From assembly GCA_003990745.1 (NCBI GenBank), contig RBNI01004571.1, positions 1-13,821 of the forward strand: DNA of 13,821 nucleotides. The letters run 5' to 3'. Positions 1-8,209 of the stretch are shown here, one piece after another; the stretch's first letter is position 1; each line of letters begins with the position of its first letter. The DNA comes from Jimgerdemannia flammicorona. Its lineage: Eukaryota > Mucoromycota > Endogonomycetes > Endogonales > Endogonaceae. Made by a program: the position numbers and the translations under genes. The notes under the pieces were generated by a model that did no database searches, was not told the origin of the DNA, and was given only the letters and a program-made list of their open reading frames with translations.

Positions 1-155
1 AAAAAAAAAAAAAAAAATGAGGTAAAAGATGGCAATATCTGTGAGATTCATCTTGATATTAATGCTGATTTCGAGGCTGACCATACCTCCATGACCTCTC
101 TCAACACAATCGCTACTATACAAAGCTGCTGTCAGCATATTAGATTTCTCTATAT
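1..155. other. Poly(A) start and short, less AT-rich unassigned stretch
   Basis: The window opens with 17 A, followed by about 135 bp of visibly more balanced composition than the ~8 kb after it. One + frame is open from the window edge to a TAA near 168, and one minus frame is open from about 140 down to 18, so the stretch is open on both strands. I recognise no protein family in either reading. It could be the edge of an exon, a less-mutated transposon fragment, or a unique spacer. It runs into the palindromic centre of the repeat at 138-319, so its right border is not sharp. Confidence 0.3.
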
Positions 156-319
156 AAGAGGAATCTAACAAGCTAAAGATTATTGAATTTAGATATGTAT
201 TTGTTGAGTTATTATATTTCAAAAAATAGGATTCAAATTAGACCTCAAATTGAATTAGCCTTCAATTTGATTTGAATTGAATTGAATTGAACCTTTGATT
301 CAATTTATTAGAAGTACTA
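138..319 (+). mobile_element. Partial copy of a palindromic hAT-type MITE (right arm)
   Basis: This stretch matches the right arm of the complete palindromic element at 2903-3345 in the same orientation, and that element's left arm as reverse complement. Shared landmarks in order are AATCTAACAAGCTAAA (after the centre), a GTTGAGTTAT stretch, a long run of TTGAATTGAATTGAA-type sequence, and a terminus ending AGTACTA. Reading inward from 319, the end is TAGTACTTCTAATAAATTGAA, close to TAGTGCTCCTAACAAATTG at the complete copy. A short palindrome (TTAGATTTCTC / GAGGAATCTAA, centred near 156) matches the centre of the complete copy. The left arm beyond ~138 is missing or unrecognisable, so this copy is truncated and I could not define a target duplication for it. 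Confidence 0.6.
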
Positions 320-930
320 CTTATTTATTCCTTTTTTGTCAACTTTACTTAATCTCCTTTTTAATAGTCCTTAGAGCAAAAGACTTTATATCTATCTTAA
401 TAATTATAGATAAAATAAAATAGATAATTAAAAAGATATTTAGAATATATTCATATATAAGTATATTTATAATTAGTTATATATCAAATCTATACTTTAT
501 ATTTTATTTTATTTATTCTTTATTAATTTTTAAGATTTTTTTTTTTTAATTATTTTAATAGTATTTTATTTATTTTATTATTATTTATATATTTGATATA
601 TTTTTTTCTTTTTTTTTTTATATAATTTTTATTTATTATAAATTTAATTTTTTTTTTTTAAAACTTATATAATTTTTTATAAAAATTTATAATTTTTAAA
701 AGATTTTAATTTTTAGATAATTAAATAATAGAGATTATTTAAATAAATAAATAAATATATTAGTTAATTTTTTATACTATTTAAGTTTTTTACTATATTT
801 AAAATAAGTTATTATATTTATATATTAGTTCATTATATAGTAACAAGTTACTGGTAATTATAATAAAATTTTCAACAAAATTACTAACAGAAATTATAAC
901 AGAATTTCCAAAGAAAATTCTATTATAGTA
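320..930. other. AT-rich low-complexity stretch without a gene
   Basis: This part is almost pure A+T with several T homopolymers (around 538-549, 612-622 and 647-660) and tandem AAAT-like runs near 740-760. No reading frame of useful length, RNA gene or recognisable transposon motif is visible. It is best read as heavily mutated repeat DNA whose origin has been erased. Confidence 0.5.
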
Positions 931-1762
931 GTCATATACTATATAGTATAACTATATATAGATATATCTAATATATTGTATTTAGCCATAGTCTCAATCT
1001 GTATAAATATTCTCTATACTGAGTATATTATAATCTCAGCTTTATTTTTCTCTCTTAAGAATAAAGAAATATTCTTATTATAGAACTCTTAGATTTAACT
1101 TATTAATAATTCTAAGTCTAATTAACTTGAGATATAAATATAGTATCTTTACCCAATACAAGACTCTAAAAGTAATACTTAAACTATATCTTAGCAATAA
1201 GTATTTAGAACTTAGTACTTTTTCACAAAACTCAGAAACTAGAACTAATAGTCTATCTTAAATTATCTATAATATATTAATTCTATCAATATATATATAG
1301 TTTTATTATAATTTGATAGTAGGAGAAATTTCTCTCATCTATAAGCAATTTTTCTCAAGAATCTACTATAAGTATAGATAACTTTATAAGAATTAATCAG
1401 TATTATTAATACTGAGAGTAATAATTAAAAAATATCTCTACTCTGACTACTCTCTAAAACTAAGCTAAAGAAGTTAATAGAATTATTACTAAGTAGACTA
1501 AAATCTATACTAGCTAAGAGAAATTTGATAAATTCAATAATAAGACCATATAAGAAATATTTGAAATATTTATAATATTTAATAAAAAAGTTATCTATAT
1601 CAAAGGTATTAAAGAAAAATTTGAAAAACTAATTAGTAGTTACTTTATGAGAAATATATATAAGAATCTATCAAAGCTACTAATAAATATTTTCTGAAAT
1701 TTCTTCTTAACAACAGCTACTATAAAGTCAAAACCATAAACTATAAGAGATATTATATTATA
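931..1762. other. Decayed repeat, possibly an LTR and leader of an unidentified retroelement
   Basis: Around 996-1110 there is a TATAAATA box, a C/T-rich stretch (TTTTTCTCTCTT), AATAAAGAAA resembling a polyadenylation signal, and then a leader-like segment. That order is typical of the 3' half of a fungal LTR. From about 1140 to 1760 the sequence keeps codon-like texture with scattered stops, as a mutated gag would, but I could not assign it to any family. There is no paired second LTR in the window and no primer-binding site I can defend. Low confidence; it may equally be unrelated AT-rich sequence. Confidence 0.2.
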
Positions 1763-1973
1763 TGAGAGATAAAAATGAATCAATATTATATAATTTTTAC
1801 TTTATAAATTTATTATAATTTAAATATAAATATTATTAAATTGATATTTTAATCAATAATAAAGTAATTATATATATTTTAGAAAATATATAATTTATCT
1901 ATATTTGATTAATTAATTATATAGTTATTACTATTAAAAGTTAAATTAATTATTAGCCTATTTTTCTCTCACT
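1763..1973 (+). repeat. Left long terminal inverted repeat of the Tc1-like element
   Basis: It aligns over its whole length with the reverse complement of 3562-3776, with shared blocks such as TTATTATAATTTAAATATAA and TTTGATTAATTAATTATATAG; most differences are transitions. It also has short inverted ends of its own: it begins GAGAGATAAAAAT and ends with the complementary-sense CTATTTTTCTCTC, so the repeat looks like a small MITE. Confidence 0.75.
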
Positions 1974-2894
1974 ATTGATTTAGTCAATATATTTTTATTA
2001 TTTATTTTATATAACCACTCTTTACTTTAATATAGCTATAACTTTCTTAGGTATATTCTCTATCAATTTAATTTAAAATTTCATTCTATTTCTCTCTTAT
2101 TCTCTTTCAAAGCTCTTCAATTTCTTTGAATACTTCTATATAAGTATTTAGCTTATTCTTCAAGATATTCAATAGGGTTAAGATCAGATAATTATACTGA
2201 TCAATTTCAGTAGTTGAAATTCATTATCTTTAAGTCAACTTTTTGCTATTTTGAATATATGCTTAAAGTTACTATCTTGCTAAAATATATATATATATTT
2301 TTTATCTATACTATAAAATTTAATAGTTTCTACAATTTTTTGTAAAAAATACTAGTATAGAGCTCTATATTTATTTTGTTGATAATTCAACACCCATGGC
2401 TTATTATATATCTCCAAAATATCCATGTTTACTCTTATAATATATTAATACTCACTATCAATTTACTATTCAATATAAGGATTGAACTATTGATAACTGA
2501 AAATAAGTTATATTCTCAGATAAGATAAAAATTAACTATTTAGATTCTGATGGATAATTATGAGTATAAAAAAAAAAAGTACAAAAATATTTAAGCTATA
2601 TTATATAGGTAGTACCATCAAATTTAGAGGTAGTTCATTATTTCTTTGACTTTATTACTTACTTTTTTCAGTATTTAGCATATTATCTTAGAGCTAATAT
2701 ATATTTTACCATTTTCTTAAAGTGCTTTTACAACTTCAGTAGCATTTTCTGTCTTTCCAGTTATTATCTGATAAATAATCTATACTTCATTATGGCTGAA
2801 AAGCTTATATAGATAACTTCTTTTATAATATTCATAAATATCTCATTACTAATATATAACTCTATTCATTAATATTTTATAGTTATTATACATA

Positions 2895-2902
2895 TCAACC
2901 CC
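2895..2902. repeat. Left 8-bp target-site duplication of the hAT-type MITE
   Basis: TCAACCCC lies immediately before the TAGTG terminus and matches TCAACTCC at 3346-3353 after the other terminus, with one C-to-T difference. Confidence 0.75.
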
Positions 2903-3345
2903 TAGTGCTCCTAACAAATTGAATTGAATTGAATTTGACCCCAATTCAATTTAATTTGAAATATTCAAATCAAATTAAGGGCTAATTTGATTCAAATCAA
3001 TTTGAATTGAGGTCCAATTTGATTCGATTCAAATCGAATCAAGGTCCAAATTTGATTTAAAGTTCAATTTAAACCTAATTTTTCAAAATTCAATAACTCA
3101 ACTAAAACATATCCAAATTTAATGAAATTTAGCTTGTTAGATGCACCTTATTAAGGTGAATCTACACAATAAAGAATATTAAATTAGGACATGTTTTCAT
3201 CGAGTTACAGTATTTTGAAGTTGGGATGAAAATTTCAAATCAAATTGAATCAGACCCCCAATTTGATTCAAACTCAATTCAATTCAAATTGAAAAATCTC
3301 CAATTTGATTTGATTTGAATTGATTCGATTCATTTGGGAGTACTA
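2903..3345. mobile_element. Palindromic hAT-type MITE inserted in the Tc1 transposase
   Basis: The element is a large imperfect palindrome centred at about 3152/3153 (AGATGCACCTTA / TTAAGGTGAATCT). Its ends are TAGTGCTCCTAA on the left and, as reverse complement, TAGTACTCCCAA on the right: 10 of 12 match, with two transitions. It is flanked by TCAACCCC (2895-2902) and TCAACTCC (3346-3353), an 8-bp duplication with one C/T difference. The ends fit the hAT terminal pattern (T/C-A-G-N-G), and an 8-bp duplication is the hAT signature. The arms consist largely of TTTGAATTGATT / GATTCAAATCAA words, and the left arm is ~57 bp longer than the right. There is no coding capacity. The duplication sits in the transposase HTH; removing one copy joins the reading through GVD on both sides. 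Confidence 0.8.
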
Positions 3346-3353
3346 TCAACTCC
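3346..3353. repeat. Right 8-bp target-site duplication of the hAT-type MITE
   Basis: TCAACTCC directly follows the ...GGAGTACTA terminus and pairs with TCAACCCC at 2895-2902. The single difference is the transition expected from later mutation in this region. Confidence 0.75.
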
Positions 3354-3561
3354 TATTTACTGTGCAATCTTACTAATTATCTTGCTAGACTTCAATTTAC
3401 TTATAATAGAGTTATAGATATTGGTTGACATTTTTTTCATTTTTAAAAAAGATAAAAATAGTATAAAGAGATAGAGAATATTCAATTAAATAAGTATGCA
3501 AAGTTTCATATATCTAGTATAATTATTAAATAAGTTATAATAAAAAAATTATCAAGATAAT

Positions 3562-3776
3562 AGTAAGAGATAAAAATAGACCAATGATTAATTTAACTTT
3601 AAATAATAATAACTATATAATTAATTAATCAAATATAGATAAATTATATATTTTTTAAAAAGTATATAATTACTTTATTACTAATTAAAATATCAATTTA
3701 ATAATATTTATATTTAAATTATAATAAATATATAAAGTGAAAATTATATAATATTGGTCTATTTTTGTCTCTTACT
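3562..3776 (-). repeat. Right long terminal inverted repeat of the Tc1-like element
   Basis: This is the inverted partner of 1763-1973. Its first 24 bp (starting AGTAAGAGATAAAAATAGAC) and last 24 bp (ending GTCTATTTTTGTCTCTTACT) are reverse complements of each other with one mismatch. The module is therefore palindromic at its ends as well as being half of a larger inverted pair. It could be a solo MITE of the same family, but the spacing to the transposase favours a terminal repeat. Confidence 0.75.
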
Positions 3777-4138
3777 TACTAATCAGAGAAAATTATATCT
3801 CTATTATTAAGTTCTTTATATATAAGTAAAGATAATTCAATGCTAAGAACTGTAAATATAAGAGGGTTACTATGAAAGTACCATTATATAGTTCTGAAAA
3901 GGTTTTCTAGAAGTTTTGAATATTCTGGAAAACTATTTTTTTAAGGTCAAGATCAATTTCATATAGAGTATATCCTCTATACTTATTGATTTTAAGATCA
4001 GGTTGATGTTTCAACCAAAGTCCTTTTTTGGACTAGTTCTAGATGTTCAGAATTTCTGTATTTCAGGAAATTCAAGAAACTAAGGCCAGCTTAGTTGAAT
4101 TGGTGTATTACTGCAAATAATATTCAATTAGGAAATTT
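3777..4138. other. Spacer between the Tc1 element and the gypsy element, no gene seen
   Basis: AT-rich but less extreme than the flanks. It contains a small hairpin (AGTCC-TTTTTT-GGACT near 4019-4034) and no reading frame or family match I can defend. It may be remaining non-repetitive DNA or an older repeat. Confidence 0.4.
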
Positions 4139-4940
4139 TGTAATATAGTTAGGAGTGGGACCTAATGGGGTTCAGATTTACTTAAGAGTAGTTTGTGGAT
4201 TATTAAATAGGTTTATTCACTATTCATGATATTGCTATACTAGGAGTAGTTATGTAAAGGAATATTGTGGAGAAGTGTTCAGAAGTTGTGTTCAGATCTA
4301 TTTGAGTCTGAGTTTCTGAGGTCTGAGGAAATAAAGGTACTATACTTATAGAAAGTTCTCAGTATTTATAAGCAATGAGTTTCTGGTGTTGAGACATCTG
4401 GGTAATGTCTATATCATAGTGGTGTTCAACCATATCTTCTAGGAAGTGACCAATCTGATAGTAGCTTGAGATTTGTCTGATTCAGTAAGTTTCACTGAGT
4501 ATGTTCAGGGTATTCTATCAGACTTCTATGAAGTAGAAAGCTGTAAGACTATAGATATTCATGAGGGGTAGAGGAGGTGTGGCTTGGTTGACAATGGCAT
4601 TTCAAATGTCAGCATAGATGTAGTTGTAGATCTCAGTTGTCATAATTATATATATATTCAAGAGTTGTAATTATTTGTTTATTTGTTATAGTTCTTTATT
4701 TTGATATATCTGAATACTTAGTATATATACATTCAGTCCTAATTGATAAGGTTCTGTTTATATAAATCTTATATTATATGAATTTGAGTTGACTCAGCTT
4801 TATGCTCTATGACTTTGGTTTGATTCAGCTTCATGATCTTGTATGTGATTTCCAGATTTGTTCTAAGAGTGATATGTAATTTCAGTGGCTTGGAGATTAT
4901 ATGCTTATAGTAGACTGCTGGATCCAGTAAAGTCCTTACT
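4139..4940 (+). repeat. Candidate 5' LTR of the gypsy element
   Basis: The stretch is G/T-richer than its surroundings and precedes the gag fossil in the right orientation. It starts TGTAATATAG, consistent with the TG start of LTRs. It has a TATATAAAT-like box near 4757-4765 and ends near CCTTAC, followed by TATATCATCTTAAC, which could be a mutated primer-binding site. The length (~0.8 kb) is plausible. No second LTR is in the window because the LINE separates the element from its 3' half, so both borders are guesses. Confidence 0.3.
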
Positions 4941-4949
4941 ATATCATCT

Positions 4950-6359
4950 TAACTTAGAAGAATAATTGAAGAAATATCTGAATCTAATACTGATGGCCCT
5001 TAGTACTATTATAAATCTACTATCAAAAACATCAAGTCTACTAAGAATTACTATAAAAGAGATCTAATAACAACTTTATCAAAACTACCAATCTATAGTT
5101 TAGTTATCAAATTTATCTACTTTAGTAATATTATAAAAGAAATAACTATACTATATATAATAACAGTACTAATTCTAAGATAATAGTATCTAATGAAAAA
5201 TTACTACTATTCTATTACTCAGATAATAAGAATAATGAAATAATATTAGTAGATAAAAAGATAGTAGCTCTGGCTAATTATGTAGCCATTCTTACTCAAG
5301 CTTTTTATCTTAGTATTAAAGTAAACAAACTCATAAAAGGTCTTTGACTTATACAATTCAAAAAAAAGTAGAGTATTCATTATATAAGTTAATACCAACT
5401 ACTATATTAATAGATGAAATAACTACTATAATCCAGATAATACTTTTATTAATAATGAGTACTATAATATTGAAGATCACTATATAACTACAGGCTCACA
5501 AGTAGAGAAAGTTATTACCTATTTTATAGATATAACTATTCAGTAGTGATACAATCTCTCAATATATTTTCTTATATAAAAAACCTATACTGAAATTAAT
5601 ATAAGTAATGAAGATAATAATTACTCTAACTATAAAGTCTACTCAGCTGTTATAAATCTAGTGAAGCTTATTATTTAACAATTCTACAGCTCTGGTTATA
5701 TTACTGAAGTTAGAACTAAGCTTAAGAACCTTCAATTCTATAATGATAAAAAGAAAGATCTGAAAGTATTTACAATCAAACTAGAAACTCTCTTAAATAT
5801 TATAAAGGCTAAATATAGCTAGTGAGAACAAATAGTAAATAGAACAAAAGTATTATACTTTTTTAATATTATTCTAAAATAGTTGTCTGAGAAGATATAT
5901 AAGTAAGGATAACTCTATGACTGTCTATAAATAATGATATCTAAGATAAGTTATTACTAGAGTAAATACTATTTTAGCAGCTTAAAGACTAAGATACAAT
6001 AGAGGTAATATATAACAATAAAGGAGATAAATAATAATAATTCAAAAAGAAGTATGAATTCTGAAATAACTCTCAAAAAGTATAAGAAAAATATAAAAAA
6101 CTATCTAATAAAGAAGTTAAAGAACTCAAAAAGAAAAGAGTATACTTCTACTATAAATATATCTCATAACTACTCTGATAAGAAGAATAAGACCAATATG
6201 AGCAAAGAATCTCCTTTATCATATACTATTACTATGATAGGAGATAACTCTGAGAGAAATATAGAGAAGATCAAGATCAAGAGATTTTACATTACTATCA
6301 AAATTTCAGATAAAGTATATAAATCCAATACTGGTTATAACTTCTACTCAAGTATTTAA
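4950..6359 (+). pseudogene. Gypsy gag fossil with zinc-knuckle remnant
   Basis: Between ~5690 and 5990 a capsid-like reading survives with stops: SSGYITEVRTKLKNLQF, then DLKVFTIKLETLLNIIKAKY, then NRTKVLYFFN and LSEKIY. This resembles the gag of fungal gypsy elements, where a helical region is followed by a basic linker. The ORF at 6054-6359 (101 codons) is the longest open stretch in the AT-rich part. It is Lys/Asn/Ser-rich and contains SHNYSDKKNKTNMSK, which looks like the second half of a CCHC knuckle. The first half (VYFYYKYIS, with Tyr at the two Cys positions, as TGC/TGT to TAC/TAT would give) lies one frame away. Gag would form the particle and bind the RNA. The N-terminal part before ~5690 is unclear. 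Not functional. Confidence 0.5.
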
Positions 6360-6956
6360 ATAACTATCAAACCTAATAAGTAAGTAACTATTAGTATAGA
6401 TATTAGTATAAAAGTCTCTAAAGAAACTTACATTTATTTTATAGAAAGAAGTAACTTAGTTAAAGAGAAAAACTGCATATAGTTAGAGAAATTATAAACT
6501 AAGAATTTAAAGGAGAAATTAAGGTCTTATTACATAATACAGAACAGAGATAAATTGAAGTTATATATAGAAAATAAATCACTTAAGCCATCATTGAAGT
6601 TATCTATAATAATCTTGAAATAAAAGAAATAAACAATTACTCTCTAATAAGAGAGAAAAAGCTTTTAGATCTACTGAAAAATATCCTATCAAAGTCAAGG
6701 AGAAGATCAAAATATAGAAGATTATCTATATTAAAGAACATCAAAACTGAGAATAGAAATAGTACTAGTATATTATAAATAGATATGTCTCTATCAGATA
6801 ATATCTCTATAGAATTAAGATATACTACTTTAAGTATATTGATGAATATACTATATATATATTCTTAAATCTAAGAAGTATAAGTTAATAATTTCTAAAT
6901 AATAAGATTAAAAAATCAAAAAATATCAATAATAAAGATAGAGAAACACAAGATTG

Positions 6957-7002
<46 letters not shown>
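6957..7002 (+). repeat. 46-bp poly(A) tract
   Basis: Forty-six consecutive A residues, preceded by AAACACAAGATTG and followed by CTACTCTAAAG. It is the longest homopolymer in the window. No upstream body of a retroposed gene or SINE is recognisable, so it is either a replication-slippage expansion or the tail of an erased retroposon. Confidence 0.9.
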
Positions 7003-7004
<2 letters not shown>

Positions 7005-7479
7005 ACTCTAAAGATAATTACTATCTGATAAAAAGGTAACTCTGAATATATTTACTTATAAGAAAAAATTGAAGAAAATTCTATTGAAAGAAATTCAGAA
7101 GATATTGGTATATTTAGTAATAAAATAATCTTGAAACTCTTTAAGATATGTATATAAGAATATACTCTTATAACTAGGAGAATATATCACAAGACAGATC
7201 TTCTATATTATATATCTCAGGATATAATTTCATCTTAGAAAATCCTAGCTTATATAGAAAAACTCTCACATCAACTAGCAAACTAATATAATCTTATTAG
7301 AAAATATCAAGTTATAACCAGAATATGCTAAGAAGAAAGCAAATTCCAAATATGATATCATCTCTATTACTTAGATGAAAAAACTAATTTAAAAATCAGA
7401 TCAATACATTTATATATCTCTTTAACTATAGATAAGATTGTCTTTTAAAATTATTTAGTAGACAAATTAAAGTTTGAAA

Positions 7480-7620
7480 AAAATGATTTTTTGAATTTTT
7501 TTTTTTTTTTTATAAAATATTTTACTAAAGATAAAATTATTATATAAAAAATTATTGGTAAATTTTTTTTTAAAAGCTATTATAATTTTAAATGTTATAA
7601 ACTTTTAAAATCTTACTTCT
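7480..7620. repeat. A/T homopolymer-rich block inside the gypsy fossil
   Basis: The block has T runs of 17 and 10 residues with interspersed A runs, and no coding texture, unlike the flanks that belong to the gypsy element. It may be a separate old insertion or local slippage. Confidence 0.5.
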
Positions 7621-7659
7621 AAATAGGTATACAATAGTCAAAGGGATATATTGTTAAGA

Positions 7660-8152
7660 AGTTATTAGTAGAAGATAATGATGATGATAATTTTCCCAAA
7701 CTATTAAAGAATAAAGATAAAGAAGAAGACAGTTATAAAGAATTACTCAAAGAATATGAAGATATTTTTCAAAAATTTCAAAACTATTACTCATATAAGC
7801 AGTAAAATGTTGTATTAAGACCACTCCTAGTACAGACTCTCTCTATTACAGAATCTATCATCTAGCTTAGTCTGAGCTAGAAACTCTAAAGAAACAGCTA
7901 ACAGACCTATCAAACAAATGTCTTATATATATATCTCTTGAAGTTACTATATATTAATCCTCTTTATCTATAAGAAGAATAGAAATCTTTATATATATAT
8001 TGATTATCAGATACTTAACAAAATTTCTATTAAGAATTAATATATACTTCTATATATCAATAAACTATGTAATTAAGTATATAATACTAATTTTTTTTTA
8101 CTCATTGATCTTATATATATCTATATACTATCAAATTTATATCAAAGAAGAC
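7660..8152 (+). pseudogene. Gypsy pol fossil: N-terminal part of the reverse transcriptase
   Basis: Readable landmarks in order: KELLKEYEDIFQKF (7735-7776), the segment that precedes gypsy RT; then YRIYHLA-x-SELETLKKQLTDL (about 7841-7911), the conserved YR(L)-x-P-x-E-x-x-x-L-x-x-x-L stretch; then DYQILNKISIKN (8002-8037), RT motif with the D-Y-R-x-L-N-K core; then IDL followed by YYQIYIKED (8126-8152), the gypsy G-Y-H-Q-I-x-I-x-x-x-D motif with its first glycine lost. Frame changes and stops separate the pieces. The domain stops after IKED and before the catalytic YxDD, because the LINE begins there. The product would have copied the element's RNA into DNA; here it is dead and split. Confidence 0.8.
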
Positions 8153-8209
8153 TTCATCTTTCACCAGTACCATTCAGGTGATACAAGACTCAGACAACAC
8201 TTTTCAACA
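8153..8209 (+). other. Presumed 5' UTR of the LINE
   Basis: The 57 bp between the gypsy break and the first good ATG hold a comparatively C-rich, non-AT-rich sequence (TTCACCAGTACCATTCAGG) unlike both the target and the C-poor ORFs. The exact 5' end could be a few bases either side, since the target duplication is not visible. Confidence 0.55.

Larger units (their letters stand above)
2000..3440 (-). pseudogene. Tc1-like transposase fossil, split by a MITE
   Basis: Read on the minus strand from the ATG at 3440-3438, the fossil shows an HTH-type N-terminus (MKKMSTNIYNSIISKLK, then SKIAQ-stop-IGVD), interrupted by the element at 2903-3345. The frame resumes at ~2890 with the second DNA-binding part (ITGKTENATEVVKAL, followed by an ENGK-x-YISSK-like stretch). 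The catalytic core follows: the second aspartate is in QDSNFKH (D codon 2276-2274), and the downstream glutamate is in SDLNPIEYL (2188-2162; E codon 2170-2168). These are 103 nt apart, i.e. 34 codons plus one base, matching DD34E with a one-base frameshift. The first aspartate is not preserved. The C-terminus fades near 2000. Without the insert the length is ~330 codons, the family norm. The enzyme would have cut and pasted the element in the nucleus; this copy is dead, with many stops of the TAA, TAG and TGA kinds. Confidence 0.8.
1763..3776 (-). mobile_element. Decayed Tc1/mariner (DD34E) DNA transposon with ~213-bp terminal inverted repeats
   Basis: Two ~213-bp sequences in opposite orientation (1763-1973 and 3562-3776) bracket a minus-strand transposase fossil. 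Subtracting the nested element and its extra target copy (about 451 bp) leaves about 1.56 kb, normal for Tc1-like elements. The transposase ends roughly 30 bp from the left repeat and starts about 120 bp from the right one, which argues that the repeats are the element's own ends and not two independent insertions. Outer ends read TATGAGAGAT on the left and, as reverse complement, AGTAAGAGAC on the right; a TA target duplication is possible but ambiguous in this AT-rich context. The element is inert, with many stops, at least one frameshift and an insertion in the HTH. Confidence 0.75.
6360..7660 (+). pseudogene. Unresolved gypsy interior (gag-pol linker and protease region)
   Basis: By position this should hold the end of gag, the aspartic protease and the protease-RT linker. 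I could not find a convincing D-T/S-G protease triad. Codon-like texture persists to about 6950 and from 7000 to 7440. Two low-complexity blocks interrupt it: a 46-A run at 6957-7002, and an A/T homopolymer-rich block at about 7480-7620. Confidence 0.35.
4139..8152 (+). mobile_element. Decayed Ty3/gypsy LTR retrotransposon, 5' half
   Basis: Order and orientation (possible LTR, gag, zinc knuckle, spacer, reverse transcriptase start) fit a gypsy element on the + strand. The RT region gives the firm identification. The whole stretch is heavily AT-converted, with dozens of stops in every frame. The element breaks off in the RT motif following IKED at about 8152, where sequence composition changes at once; the rest of the RT, RNase H, integrase and 3' LTR should lie beyond the LINE, outside the window. 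Confidence 0.75.

Noticed and set aside
2912..3330. TTGAATTGAATT / GATTCAAAT words as a telomeric repeat or CRISPR-like array
   Set aside because: The words are irregular, have no unique spacers, and form the arms of a palindrome with terminal motifs and a target duplication, so they are transposon ends.
4019..4034. AGTCC-T6-GGACT hairpin as a terminator
   Set aside because: It lies in a gene-free spacer of a eukaryotic genome with no adjacent transcription unit; a chance hairpin is enough to explain it.
1..8152. AT-rich half as mitochondrial DNA or a centromeric satellite
   Set aside because: It contains fossils of nuclear transposons (Tc1, hAT MITE, gypsy) and no tRNA, rRNA or respiratory genes. 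There is no regular tandem array.
8178..8209. GTG start at 8178 for ORF1
   Set aside because: It keeps the downstream frame but needs a non-ATG start and gives an N-terminus without family character. The ATG at 8210 followed by a G-run frameshift is simpler.
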